DNA from: Salipiger sp. H15
Lineage (GTDB): Bacteria > Pseudomonadota > Alphaproteobacteria > Rhodobacterales > Rhodobacteraceae
NCBI RefSeq assembly: GCF_040409955.1
Contig: NZ_CP123385.1
Coordinates: forward strand, 1,471,501 to 1,535,500
DNA length: 64,000 nt
Direction of reading: 5' to 3'
Shown here: piece by piece, positions 1 to 8,478 of the stretch
Position numbering within the stretch: the stretch's first letter is position 1
How the letters are laid out: every line of letters starts with the position of its first letter
Notes under the pieces: model-generated
Databases searched by the model: none
Told to the model about the DNA's origin: nothing
What the model saw: the letters and a program-made list of their open reading frames with translations, nothing else
Position numbers and translations under genes: made by a program

Positions 1-348
1 GCGCTGCTCGAGAGCCTGTTCAGCCAGGCGCGGGCGGGCAACCCGGCGGCGCATTCGATCTTCCGCCGTGCCGGGCGCTACCTGTCGCTGGCACTGGCCA
101 ATGTCACCAACCTCTTCGATCCGCAGCTCATCATCCTGTCGGGCGAGCGGATGCGCTACGACTACCTTTACGCCGGGGACACGCTGACGGAGATGAAGAC
201 GATGATGATCGAGACCGGCCGCGAGGCGCCGAAGGTGGAGATCCACGCCTGGGGCGACATGGTCTGGGCGCGCGGCGCGGCGGCGCTGGCGCTCGACACG
301 CTGACCGAGCAGATGCTCGGCGCGGGTCGCGAGATGGCGGCGCAATGA
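1..348 (+). CDS. ROK-family protein, C-terminal part (5' end outside window)
   Basis: The frame is open from the first base and ends at a TGA at 346-348, giving about 115 residues. The segment LANVTNLFDPQLIILSGE followed by an acidic helical tail matches the end of the actin-like fold in ROK-family sugar kinases and ROK repressors. Without the N-terminus I cannot tell whether a DNA-binding helix-turn-helix is present, so kinase and repressor both remain possible. The stop codon overlaps the ATG of the next gene by four bases (ATGA), so the two are probably translated as a pair. A second, complete ROK regulator lies at 37328-38500. Confidence 0.8.
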   Translation, partial: ALLESLFSQARAGNPAAHSIFRRAGRYLSLALANVTNLFDPQLIILSGERMRYDYLYAGDTLTEMKTMMIETGREAPKVEIHAWGDMVWARGAAALALDTLTEQMLGAGREMAAQ

Positions 349-1841
349 GCCGGGCCGCGGTTCTTCTGGCGCTGGTTCCGTCGCTCGCCGCGGCCGGGCC
401 CGCCTTCGTCGACGACAGCGCCGGCCTGCCGTCGCAGCACGTCTATTCCGGCGGCTGGGAGCATTTCGTCGGCGGCGGCGTCGCGGCCTTCGACTGCAAC
501 GGCGACGACCTGCCCGAGCTCTTCGCCGCCGGCGGCACGTCCCCCGCCGAGCTTTTCGTCAACCGCTCCGAACGCGGCGGGGCGCTGCGCTTCGAGCGCG
601 GCGCGGTCCCCGAGATGACCGGGGTGACCGGGGCCTATCCGCTGGATGCGGACAGCGACGGGAACCTCGACCTTTTCGTACTGCGGGTCGGGCCGAACCG
701 GGTGCTGCGCGGGCTTGGCGACTGCCGCTTCGAGGACGCGACCGAGGCCTGGGGTCTGCCGCAGCGCGACGCCTGGTCCACCGCCTTCGCCGCCACCTGG
801 GAGCCGGGGCAGGGCTGGCCGACGGTCTTTGTCGGCAATTACGTCGACCGTTTCGATCCCGACGGCCCGTTCGAGGCCTGCGACAGCAGCGAGCTGATCC
901 GTCCCGGCGAGGGCGGCTTCGGCAAGGTCGAGACCATCGAGCCCGGCTGGTGCACGCTCTCGGCGCTGATCTCGGACTGGCAGCGCAGCGGAACGCCCGA
1001 GCTGCGGCTGTCGAACGACCGGCACTACTACGTGAAGGGCGGCTACGAGCAGATGTTCCGCCTCTCGCCGCTCGAGGAGCGCACCGACTGGGCCAAGGTC
1101 TCGCTCTGGGGCATGGGCATCGCCTCGCGCGACCTGACCGGCGACGGGCTGCCCGAGGTGATGATGACCTCGATGGGCGACCAGTTGCTGCAGTTCAACC
1201 GCGGCGGGAAGTTCGAGGACGCGCCCTACGCGCAGGGCACCACGGCGCACCGGCCCTACACCGGCGGCGACGGCCGCCCCTCGACCGGCTGGCACGCCGA
1301 GTTCGGCGACGTCGACAACGACGGGCGGGCGGATCTCTTCATCTCGAAGGGCAACGTCGACCAGATGCCCGGCATGGCGATGGACGATCCCAACTCGCTG
1401 CTGATGCAGGGCGCGGACGGGACTTTCACCGAAACCGGCGAGACGGCGGGGATCGCCACGATGGAGCGCTCGCGCGGCGCGGCGCTGGCCGATCTCAACG
1501 GCGACGGGCTGCTCGACCTCGCCGTGGTCAACCGCCGCGCGCCGATGGAGCTCTGGCGCAACGTGACCGAGGGGGCGGGGCACTGGGTCGGCGCCCTGCC
1601 GTTGCAGTCGGGGGCGAACCGCGACGCGGTCGGGGCCTGGGTCGAGTTGCGGGACGCCTCCGGCGTGCAGGCGCAGGAGGTCACCATCGGCGGCGGCCAC
1701 GCGGGCGGCAGCGCCCTGCCGCTGCATTTCGGCCTTGGCGCCGAGACCGAGGCTCAGCTGCGGGTGATCTGGCCGGGCGGCGAGGCCGGGGACTGGCAGC
1801 CGGTGCGCCCCGGCGAGGTGATGCGGGTCGAGCGGCCCTGA
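345..1841 (+). CDS. CRTAC1-like FG-GAP/VCBS repeat protein with ASPIC/UnbV domain
   Basis: This 498-residue protein begins with a short hydrophobic signal-like segment (residues 1-17) and is likely secreted. It carries repeated acidic calcium-binding-type loops of the FG-GAP/VCBS class, for example DCNGDDLPELF, DADSDGNLDLF, DLTGDGLPEVM, DVDNDGRADLF and DLNGDGLLDLA, consistent with a beta-propeller. The C-terminal 75 residues (GANRDAVGAWVELRD through GGEAGDWQPV) look like an ASPIC/UnbV domain, as in CRTAC1-family proteins. No catalytic site is recognisable; such proteins are usually regarded as surface or periplasmic adhesion or binding proteins. It overlaps the preceding ROK gene by four bases, and ends head to tail against the peroxidase on the other strand with only 9 bases between. 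Confidence 0.85.
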   Translation: MSRAAVLLALVPSLAAAGPAFVDDSAGLPSQHVYSGGWEHFVGGGVAAFDCNGDDLPELFAAGGTSPAELFVNRSERGGALRFERGAVPEMTGVTGAYPLDADSDGNLDLFVLRVGPNRVLRGLGDCRFEDATEAWGLPQRDAWSTAFAATWEPGQGWPTVFVGNYVDRFDPDGPFEACDSSELIRPGEGGFGKVETIEPGWCTLSALISDWQRSGTPELRLSNDRHYYVKGGYEQMFRLSPLEERTDWAKVSLWGMGIASRDLTGDGLPEVMMTSMGDQLLQFNRGGKFEDAPYAQGTTAHRPYTGGDGRPSTGWHAEFGDVDNDGRADLFISKGNVDQMPGMAMDDPNSLLMQGADGTFTETGETAGIATMERSRGAALADLNGDGLLDLAVVNRRAPMELWRNVTEGAGHWVGALPLQSGANRDAVGAWVELRDASGVQAQEVTIGGGHAGGSALPLHFGLGAETEAQLRVIWPGGEAGDWQPVRPGEVMRVERP

Positions 1842-1850
1842 CCTGACGGG

Positions 1851-3179
1851 TCAGCGGTCGACCGGCAGGCCCGAGGGCACGGCCTCGGGCACGCCAAGCC
1901 TGCCCGCCAGTGCCGCAGGGTCGGTCAGCGTATCCACGAAGGCCAGCAGCGCCGCGATCTCGCCCGCGCTCAGCGCCGTGCCCGGACCTGCCGCCGCGAC
2001 CAGCGCCTGCACCTCGAGCGGGTCGTTCATCACCGCCCAGTCCGGCTTGGTCTTCGGCAGTTCCGGCAGTACGACGTGGCGGGCGTAATGACCAAGCCCC
2101 CCGGCACGCTCGGCGTGGTCCGACAGGAAGCTCGCAAGATCGTCATGCCCGCCCGCGTGGCCCCAGGGCCCGGTCTTCGCGACGTTTCGCAGCGAGGGGG
2201 TGCGGAAGGCGAACCGGTCCTCCTCGCGCCCGGTGACCCGCATCCGCCCCTCGTCGCGGGCGTGGTGCTCGAAGCGCTCGGCCTTGCCCGGCCCCAGCTG
2301 CGGCGCGCCCATGGCGTGGAAATCGTGGTCGGTGAGGAAGGGGCCGGAGTGGCACGCGGCGCAGCCCGCCTCGCCATAGAACAGCGCCGCGCCCTCCGCC
2401 GCCGCGCCGGAGAGTGGCGTCTCGCCGCGCAAAGCCGCGTCGAAGGGGCTGCCGTCCGAGCGCCACTCGAGAGCGACGAAGGCGGCGATGGCGTTCGAGA
2501 TGTCGGTGAAATGGATCGGCGCGCCTTCGGCCACGTGCGGGTAGACCGCGTCGAAGCGCTGCGCGTAGTCGGGGATCGCCGCGACGCGCTTGGCGATGAT
2601 GTCCCAGGCGCCGCCCTCGCCGGTGATCCGGCCAGAGCGCACCGCCTTCGACACGTCGCTTTCCGAGTAATGCCCCGCCATCTCGTCGGGCGAGAGCACC
2701 GGGAACATGGTCTGCGCCGAGAGCACGCCCGAAAAGCCCGTCTCCATATCCTCGGCCATGGGGGTGCGGATGCCGCCGGGGCGCGACGGGTCGGCCTCGA
2801 TCCGGCCGTCATGGAAGAGCACGGTGAACTCGCGCGCGCCGAGGTTGAAGAGCGCGGTGGCGTTGCGCGGGATGCGCTGCTCGGGCGTGTCCTCGGCGGT
2901 GATGTGGCGCTCGGGGCCGAGCCCGACGCCGCCCTCGCCGAGCCCGAGGCTCAGCCCGTCCGAGGTGGCGAAGCGCGGGTGGTGGCAGGTGGCACAGGCG
3001 ATGTTGCGGTTGCCCGAGAGGATCGGGTCGTAGAAGAGCAGCCGCCCCAGCTCGGCCTCTGCGGCATTTGTCTCGACATAATCCGCATCGCTCACCGCAC
3101 GCGGCAGCACCGCCTGCGCGGAGGCGCCGGTACCCAGCAGCAAGGTGAGCCCGGCCAGGGCCATGCCCATTGCGCGCAT
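1851..3179 (-). CDS. Di-haem cytochrome c peroxidase / MauG-family protein
   Basis: The protein has 442 residues with a signal peptide (1-22) and two c-type haem motifs, CATCH at residues 62-66 and CAACH at 273-277, the arrangement of bacterial di-haem peroxidases and MauG-like enzymes. It should act in the periplasm, reducing peroxide or oxidising a partner using electrons from cytochrome c. I chose the start at 3179 because GGGGAGGA lies just upstream at proper spacing; an in-frame ATG nine codons earlier lacks this. The protein is longer than classic CcpA (about 320-350 residues), with an insertion between the two haem domains and a C-terminal extension, so the substrate is uncertain. It is a single gene converging on the CRTAC1-like gene. 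Confidence 0.85.
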   Translation of the reverse strand: MRAMGMALAGLTLLLGTGASAQAVLPRAVSDADYVETNAAEAELGRLLFYDPILSGNRNIACATCHHPRFATSDGLSLGLGEGGVGLGPERHITAEDTPEQRIPRNATALFNLGAREFTVLFHDGRIEADPSRPGGIRTPMAEDMETGFSGVLSAQTMFPVLSPDEMAGHYSESDVSKAVRSGRITGEGGAWDIIAKRVAAIPDYAQRFDAVYPHVAEGAPIHFTDISNAIAAFVALEWRSDGSPFDAALRGETPLSGAAAEGAALFYGEAGCAACHSGPFLTDHDFHAMGAPQLGPGKAERFEHHARDEGRMRVTGREEDRFAFRTPSLRNVAKTGPWGHAGGHDDLASFLSDHAERAGGLGHYARHVVLPELPKTKPDWAVMNDPLEVQALVAAAGPGTALSAGEIAALLAFVDTLTDPAALAGRLGVPEAVPSGLPVDR

Positions 3180-3501
3180 CGCGAAATCCTCCCCCTCTTT
3201 GCCCATTCATGACACGGCGGTGCGCGCTGCGGCAAGCGGCGCGAAGAGTGGGGGCGGCCTGCGCCCGTCGCCCGCGGCGCTGCCAACCCTCGGGGAGGAC
3301 AGGGACTTGACCCGGTGCGGGTCCGGGGCCGCAGGGGGGCGGGCGTAGATGCGCGTGGCAGGACCAAGGCACCGCCAAGCCTTGGCAGGCGGGTGCGCGG
3401 TGGCCAAGATAAAGGCAGACCAGCTTTCCGGGAGCCCTCGGGTCACACCGCTTCAGGGAGCGACAAGCGCGCGTGACGCCAGTGAGGCGCCAGGCCCGGG
3501 A
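3180..3501. other. Intergenic region between peroxidase start and urtE stop
   Basis: These 322 bases hold the upstream region of the minus-strand peroxidase gene and the 3' flank of urtE. A Shine-Dalgarno for the peroxidase is at about 3184-3196. No coding signal, clear terminator hairpin or known promoter box was seen. A TTGACCCGG motif occurs at about 3307 but lacks a convincing -10 partner. Confidence 0.5.
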
Positions 3502-4197
3502 TCAGATCGAGACCTTCTCCAGCAGCGCCTCGCGGTCGATCTCGCCGGCGCGGCCGGAGAGCGACACCGCGCCCCGGGTCACCGCATAGAAGCTGTCGGC
3601 CAGCCCCCAGGTGAAGTCGAAATACTGCTCGACCAGCACCACGGCCATGTCGCCCTGGTCGCGCAGCTGCGCGATGACCCGGCCGATCTGCTGGATGATG
3701 TTGGGCTGGATGCCCTCGGTCGGCTCGTCGAGCAGCAGCACGCGCGGCCGGGTGATCAGCGCGCGGGCGATGGCGAGCTGCTGCTGCTGCCCGCCCGAGA
3801 GATCGCCGCCGCGGCGGTGCAGGAAGTCCTTGAGGATCGGGAAGAGCTCGAAGATATGCGCCGGCACGCCGCGCTCGGAGCGCTCGAGGCAGGCAAAGCC
3901 GGACTCGAGGTTCTCCTGCACGGTCATCAGCGGGAAGATCTCGCGCCCCTGCGGCACGTAGGCGATGCCCGCCCGCGCCGCCTGGTAGGCGCCGAGGTGA
4001 TCGAGCGGCGCGCCGTCGAGGCTGATCGTCCCGGCCGAGTAGGGGTGGCGCCCGGCGATGGCCTTCAGCAGCGAGGTCTTGCCGACGCCGTTGGTGCCCA
4101 TCACCGCGGTGACCTTGCCCGGCTCCGCCTCGAGGCTGATCCCGTGCAGGATCTGGCTCTGCCCGTAGTGCAGGGTGAGGTTGTCGACCTTCAGCAT
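3502..4197 (-). CDS. urtE: Urea ABC transporter ATP-binding subunit UrtE
   Basis: This 231-residue ATPase is of the branched-chain amino acid/urea (HAAT, LivF-like) type. The Walker A motif GTNGVGKTS is at residues 34-42, the signature LSGGQQQQLAIARAL is near 134-148, and Walker B VLLLDEPTEG follows. The phrase LHYGQSQILHGIS near the N-terminus and DEPTEGIQPNIIQQI are typical of UrtE. It powers high-affinity urea import together with UrtD across the cytoplasmic membrane. It is the last gene of the urtABCDE operon and is separated from urtD by a 70-base gap containing two perfect palindromes. In other bacteria urt genes are under nitrogen (NtrC) control; I found no convincing NtrC or sigma-54 site here. 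Confidence 0.95.
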   Translation of the reverse strand: MLKVDNLTLHYGQSQILHGISLEAEPGKVTAVMGTNGVGKTSLLKAIAGRHPYSAGTISLDGAPLDHLGAYQAARAGIAYVPQGREIFPLMTVQENLESGFACLERSERGVPAHIFELFPILKDFLHRRGGDLSGGQQQQLAIARALITRPRVLLLDEPTEGIQPNIIQQIGRVIAQLRDQGDMAVVLVEQYFDFTWGLADSFYAVTRGAVSLSGRAGEIDREALLEKVSI

Positions 4198-4215
4198 CTC
4201 CGGCCCTCCATCGCA

Positions 4216-4258
4216 AATTCCTTCGAAGGAATTAGCAACTCTCTTCGAAGAGAGTTGC
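4216..4258. repeat. Two adjacent perfect palindromes sharing a TTCGAA core
   Basis: Bases 4216-4233 form an 18-bp perfect palindrome (AATTCC, TTCGAA, GGAATT). One base later, 4235-4258 form a 24-bp perfect palindrome (arm GCAACTCTC, core TTCGAA, reverse complement of the arm). They lie between urtD and urtE inside the operon. The transcript could form two hairpins, or the DNA could be a protein-binding or repetitive palindromic element. There is no uridine tract, so a classical terminator is unlikely. Confidence 0.85.
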
Positions 4259-4267
4259 GCATCCCCG

Positions 4268-5008
4268 TCATCGTCCCAGGTAGACGTCGATGACGTCCTG
4301 GTTGGCGGTCACGTGATCGAGCGAGCCCTCGGCCAGCACCGAGCCCTCGCAGAGCACCGTCACCTTGCAGTCGAGCCGGCGCACGAATTCCATGTCGTGC
4401 TCGACCACCACCACCGCGTGTTTCGAGGCCGCGCGGCGCAAGAGGTCGGTGGTGTGCTCGCGCTCGGCCGGGGTCATGCCCGCGGCGGGCTCGTCGACCA
4501 GCAGCAGGCGCGGGTCCTGCGCCAGCAACATGCCGATCTCGAGCCATTGCTTCTGGCCGTGGCTGAGCTCGCCCGAGATCCGCCCGAGCTGGTCCGAGAG
4601 GCCGATCTCCTCGGCGATGGCCTCGATCCGCTCGGCGCCCTTGCGGCTCTTGCGGTGCAGGAGCACGTCGAAGGGGCCGCGCTTGTTCTTCAGCGCCATG
4701 GCGAGGTTCTCGCGCACGGTCTGCGCCTCGAACACGGTCGGCTTCTGGAACTTGCGCCCGACGCCGGCGCGGGCGATCTGGCTCTCGCTCATCTTCAGAA
4801 GCGAGACGGACTTCTCGCCCCAGAGCACGCGGCCCTCGTCGGGGCGGGTCTTGCCGGTGATGATGTCCATGAAGGTGGTCTTGCCGGCGCCGTTCGGGCC
4901 GATGATGGCGCGCAGCTCGGGCTCGCCGATGCGGAAGGAAAGGTTGTTGATCGCCTTGAACCCGTCGAAGCTGACGGAGACGCCGGACATCTCGAGCAGG
5001 GTGTTCAT
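4268..5008 (-). CDS. urtD: Urea ABC transporter ATP-binding subunit UrtD
   Basis: This 246-residue ATPase is of the LivG-like class. Walker A GPNGAGKTT is at residues 37-45, the signature is LSHGQKQWLEIGMLL, and Walker B is LLLVDEPAAGMTPAERE. LSHGQKQWLEIGMLL in place of the common LSGGQ is characteristic of UrtD. The start at 5008 was chosen because the ATG overlaps the stop of urtC as ATGA, the usual coupling in this operon; the reading frame stays open much further upstream only because it runs antisense-free through urtC in another frame. It pairs with UrtE to energise urea uptake through UrtB and UrtC. Confidence 0.95.
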   Translation of the reverse strand: MNTLLEMSGVSVSFDGFKAINNLSFRIGEPELRAIIGPNGAGKTTFMDIITGKTRPDEGRVLWGEKSVSLLKMSESQIARAGVGRKFQKPTVFEAQTVRENLAMALKNKRGPFDVLLHRKSRKGAERIEAIAEEIGLSDQLGRISGELSHGQKQWLEIGMLLAQDPRLLLVDEPAAGMTPAEREHTTDLLRRAASKHAVVVVEHDMEFVRRLDCKVTVLCEGSVLAEGSLDHVTANQDVIDVYLGR

Positions 5009-6240
5009 TTCTCTTCCTCCCCTTCGACGGTGCGCCGCGCGCCCTGGTCCGGGCCGAAATCGCCGACGCGCTCGGGCACCGGGTGGCGGCGGCTGAAGAG
5101 ATCGAAGATCCCGCCGATGCCCTTGGGTGCCAGCAGCGTCACCGCGACGAAGCTGAGGCCCAGCAGCACCAGCCACCAGTCGACCCAGTTGATCGTGTAG
5201 AAACCGAGGTTGATGTTGGGCGCGCCGCCGCCGGTGAACCAGCTCGACAGGAGCGAGACCACCGCCGCGCCTAGCGCCGCGCCGTAGAGCCGGCCGCGTC
5301 CGCCGATGGCGACCCAGACCGCGAGGTAGATCGAGGCGATGGGCGCGATCTCGGCCGGGTTGATGATCCCCGCCTGCGGGTAGTAGAGCGCGCCGGCGAG
5401 CCCCGAGACCACGCCGGTGAGGGCGAAGATGAAGAGCTTGTAGCTCTCCACGTGGTAGCCGAGGAAGCGCACGCGGTTCTCGTTGTCGCGGATGCCGCGG
5501 ATCACCGAGCCCATCTTGCCCGAGACCACCCAGGCAAAGAGCAGGTAGCCGAGGCCGAGCGCCGCCGCCGAGGCCCAGAAGAACCAGATCGAGATCGTCG
5601 CCTGCGGCACCGCGTCCAGCCCCGGCAGGTTCTGCAGCCCCGACAGCCCGTTGTTGCCGCGCAGCCCGGCCTCGTTCTGGAAGAGGTAGAGCGAGAGCGC
5701 CAGCGTCATCGCCTGCGTCAGGATCGACAGGTAGACGCCGGTGACCCGGCTGCGGAAGGCGAGCCAGCCGAAGACCAGCGCGAGGATGCCCGGCACCACC
5801 ACCACCATGGCAAGCTGCAGCGGGAAGCTGTGGGCAAAGCCCCAGAGCCAAGGGAAATCCGCGCTGCCGACCACGCCGAAGATCTGCTGGCCGATGGCGT
5901 CGTGGATCTCCTCGGGGGTGGGCGGGATCGGCGCGGCGCGCAGGCTCTCGGCGATGATGAGCTCGGTGCGCGCGTACATCAGCCACATGCCGATCATGTA
6001 GCCGCCAAGCCCGAAGAAGGCCATGTGGCCGAGGCTGAGGATGCCGGTGTAGCCCCAGACCACGTCCATCGCCACGGCGACGAGCATCAGGCAGAGCGTC
6101 TTTCCGAGCGTCTTGACGAAGGAGGTCGAGAGGAACCCCGTGCCGGTCGCCGGCGCCAGCACCGTGACCAGCAGCACGAAGAGCGCGAGCGCCAGCAGGA
6201 ACCAGGCGACGGACCTGTTCTGCGCGAAGAAGCTGCTCAT
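5005..6240 (-). CDS. urtC: Urea ABC transporter permease UrtC
   Basis: This 411-residue LivM-type permease has many hydrophobic segments, beginning with residues 12-30 (SVAWFLLALALFVLLVTVLA). Typical family features are GYTGILSLGHMAFFGLGGY near residues 70-90 and the periplasmic loop rich in aromatic residues before the central transmembrane block. GGRGRLYGAALGAAVVSLL near the end is a UrtC/LivM signature. The start at 6240 has AGGAG upstream at good spacing and gives a normal length; an upstream in-frame ATG would add 55 low-complexity residues translated from a repeat region. It forms the membrane channel with UrtB. Confidence 0.95.
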   Translation of the reverse strand: MSSFFAQNRSVAWFLLALALFVLLVTVLAPATGTGFLSTSFVKTLGKTLCLMLVAVAMDVVWGYTGILSLGHMAFFGLGGYMIGMWLMYARTELIIAESLRAAPIPPTPEEIHDAIGQQIFGVVGSADFPWLWGFAHSFPLQLAMVVVVPGILALVFGWLAFRSRVTGVYLSILTQAMTLALSLYLFQNEAGLRGNNGLSGLQNLPGLDAVPQATISIWFFWASAAALGLGYLLFAWVVSGKMGSVIRGIRDNENRVRFLGYHVESYKLFIFALTGVVSGLAGALYYPQAGIINPAEIAPIASIYLAVWVAIGGRGRLYGAALGAAVVSLLSSWFTGGGAPNINLGFYTINWVDWWLVLLGLSFVAVTLLAPKGIGGIFDLFSRRHPVPERVGDFGPDQGARRTVEGEEEK

Positions 6241-6469
6241 GCGGTGGCTCCTTTGGCGAGGGTATTGAGGGGGCTCCGCCCGCGGGTTGGTGTCAGGGGG
6301 CTCCGCCCCCGAGCCGCTGCGCGGCTCTCCCCCGGGATATTTGCAACATGTGGAAGCGCGGGACGTGGACGCTTGTGGCGGGGTGCGGCTTTCATCTTTC
6401 CGCAAATACTCCCGCCGGAGGCGTCTGCGTGCGCCGCGAAGCAGGGGAGGCTGGTCATCGGGCTCATGG
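6241..6469. repeat. Repeat-rich spacer between urtB and urtC
   Basis: This 229-base gap inside the urt operon contains GGGGGCTCCGCCC repeats (about 6267-6285 and 6297-6310), a small GAGCCGC/GCGGCTC stem, then CCCCCGGGATATTTGCAA (about 6332-6349), and at 6387-6423 a copy of the dispersed element GGCTTTCATCTTTCCGCAAATACTCC... also seen at 54345 and 63039. GGGATATTTGC and GCAAATACTCCC are imperfect inverted partners about 50 bases apart. No coding potential was accepted. It looks like accumulated intergenic repeat units typical of the group rather than a gene. Confidence 0.7.
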
Positions 6470-8428
6470 TCAGTCTCCCGCCGCGCGGCCCTTGAGGGCG
6501 ACGATGCCCTTGGGACGGAACTGGATGAAGAGGATGATGAAGAGGATCATGTAGGTCTGCGCCGCCAGCGTGTTGCTGGGGTTCAGCCACTCGATGCCTT
6601 TCTGCAGGATGCCGATCAGCGCGGCGCCGGCGAGGGTGCCCCAGACGTTGCCGACGCCGCCCACGACCACGGTCATGAAGCTCTGCACGATGTAGTTGGC
6701 GCCCATCTCGGAGGTGACCTGCGCGTAGAGGCCGATGGCGATCCCGGCGATGCCGGCAATCCCCGAGCCGAGGCCGAAGGTCAGCATGTTGATCTTGTCG
6801 GGGTTGATGCCCATCGAGGCGGCCATGCCGGGGTTCTGGGTGACCGCGCGGACCTCGAGCCCGATGCGGGTGCGGTTGAGGATGAACAGGATCAGGCACA
6901 GGAAGACCAGCGCCAGCACGAAGATCGCGATGCGGATGTTGGCGATGCCGGCGACGTCGTTGATGATCCACGCCCCGTCGAGCCAGTGCGGCGAGGTGAG
7001 CGGGCGGGCCTGGGTGCCGAAGATGTTCTTGGCCAGCTGCTGCAGCGCGATCGAGATGCCGAAGGTGGCGAGCAGCGTCTCGAGCGGGCGGTGGTAGAGC
7101 CAGCGGATCACCAGCCGCTCCATCGCCACCCCGGCGGCGAAGGTGATGGCGAAGGCCAGCGGCAGGGCGACGATGAGCGACAGCGTGTAGTCGGGGATGA
7201 TCTGCTGCACCACGTAGCCGGTGTAGGCGCCCATCATGATGAACTCGCCATGCGCCATGTTGATCACCCCCATGACGCCGAAGGTGATGGCAAGGCCGAT
7301 GGCGGCGAGGAAGTAGATCGAGGCGAGCGACAGCGAGTCGAGGCCGAAGTCCACCGCCTGCCAGAGGCCGACGCGGGTGCGCACGCTGGTCAGCGCCTGC
7401 TTGGCGGCATCGGTGATGGCGGCGTCGGGCTCGGTATATTCCTCGTAGAAGACGTGGGAGGCGAGGGCGGCCTTGCGGTCCTCCTCGGTGACGCGGGCGG
7501 GCACGGTGCCGGCCTCGGCGAGCGCGGCATAGGCGCGGGCGCGCCCGGCCTCGGAGCCGAGCTGGCCGAGCGGCACGCCGCCGACGGCGCCCTCCGCGAG
7601 GTTGGCGGTGAGCGCGGCCTTGATCTGCTCGCGGCTCTGCACCGGCTGGGCGAGGCCCGCGTCGACGAGCCGGGCATAGGCCTCGGCCTCGGTGAGGTCC
7701 TTGCCGGGCTTCAGCACGCGGGCGATGTTGGCGCCTGCGGGCAGGGTCTCGGCGACGCCGGCGCGCGAGGTGAGGATCTGGTTGAGCACCGCGCGCACGT
7801 CGACGCTGAGCTCGGACGAGAGCGCGCCGATCGCGGCGATGCGGTCCTCGGGCGTGGCGCCGAAGCTGGCGGTGAGCATGCCGTCGAGGCGCTTCTTGCG
7901 GGCCAGAACGCCGGGGTCCTCCTCGGTCTCGATCGAGGCGCGCAGCGGCTCGATCTGGTCGGCGGAGGGGCTGCGGGCGATGGCGTCGAGCGCGGCGAGG
8001 CGGCTCGCGACATTGGGATCGGAGAGCTGGAACTGCACCAGCGCGGTGCTGATCGTGCGGCGCACGCCGCCGTTGGGGCGGATCTGCTCGATGTCGGCGG
8101 CGGGGGCGGTGCCGGCGGGCGCGCCGGTGACGATGTCGGTCAGCGCGTAGTCGCCGCCGTCCTTCTTGGCATAGAAGAACTGGCCGTCGGAACGGCGCTG
8201 GTAGACCTCGCGGTCGGCCCAGTTCTGCAGGAAGGCCGGCACGGCCGCGTCGCCCGAGGCGACCAGCGCGCCGATCAGCTCGTCCACCGTCTGGCGGCCG
8301 GGCTTGGCGACTTCACCCGCGTGTTGCTGGAGGATCGCCTTGAGCCCGGTGTCCTGCGCGAGCACCGCGGCGGGCGAGGTGATCAGGCAGAGCAGGAGCG
8401 CAAGGGCGGAGAGAAGCGCGCGCGGCAT
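6470..8428 (-). CDS. urtB: Urea ABC transporter permease UrtB (long N-terminal domain)
   Basis: The protein has 652 residues. Residues 1-24 are a cleavable signal peptide (ending VLAQ). Residues 25-345 form a soluble, mostly helical region with HEAT-like alternation (for example LAALDAIARSPSADQIEPLR), expected in the periplasm. The LivH-type permease starts near residue 365 (LSLASIYFLAAIGLAITFGV followed by MGVINMAHGEFIMMGAY, a clear family signature) and runs to the end. UrtB proteins often carry such an N-terminal extension, but this one is at the long end. It lies between urtA and urtC, with a GC hairpin separating it from urtA, and forms the channel with UrtC. Confidence 0.95.
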   Translation of the reverse strand: MPRALLSALALLLCLITSPAAVLAQDTGLKAILQQHAGEVAKPGRQTVDELIGALVASGDAAVPAFLQNWADREVYQRRSDGQFFYAKKDGGDYALTDIVTGAPAGTAPAADIEQIRPNGGVRRTISTALVQFQLSDPNVASRLAALDAIARSPSADQIEPLRASIETEEDPGVLARKKRLDGMLTASFGATPEDRIAAIGALSSELSVDVRAVLNQILTSRAGVAETLPAGANIARVLKPGKDLTEAEAYARLVDAGLAQPVQSREQIKAALTANLAEGAVGGVPLGQLGSEAGRARAYAALAEAGTVPARVTEEDRKAALASHVFYEEYTEPDAAITDAAKQALTSVRTRVGLWQAVDFGLDSLSLASIYFLAAIGLAITFGVMGVINMAHGEFIMMGAYTGYVVQQIIPDYTLSLIVALPLAFAITFAAGVAMERLVIRWLYHRPLETLLATFGISIALQQLAKNIFGTQARPLTSPHWLDGAWIINDVAGIANIRIAIFVLALVFLCLILFILNRTRIGLEVRAVTQNPGMAASMGINPDKINMLTFGLGSGIAGIAGIAIGLYAQVTSEMGANYIVQSFMTVVVGGVGNVWGTLAGAALIGILQKGIEWLNPSNTLAAQTYMILFIILFIQFRPKGIVALKGRAAGD

Positions 8429-8478
8429 GGACGGCCCCCGGAACAGAGTACGGTCTTTTGATAAGTCGGATAAGGCGA

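Noticed and set aside
3300..3330. CTTGACCC motif shared by 3307, 41786 and 44979 as a common regulator site
   Set aside because: At 41786 it is explained as a -35 hexamer and at 44979 as part of a larger palindrome; three short matches in 64 kb of GC-rich DNA are not significant without other support.
4268..5986. UrtD as a 572-residue fusion with an upstream domain
   Set aside because: The extra N-terminal sequence is urtC read out of frame; the ATG at 5008 overlaps the urtC stop and gives the normal UrtD length.
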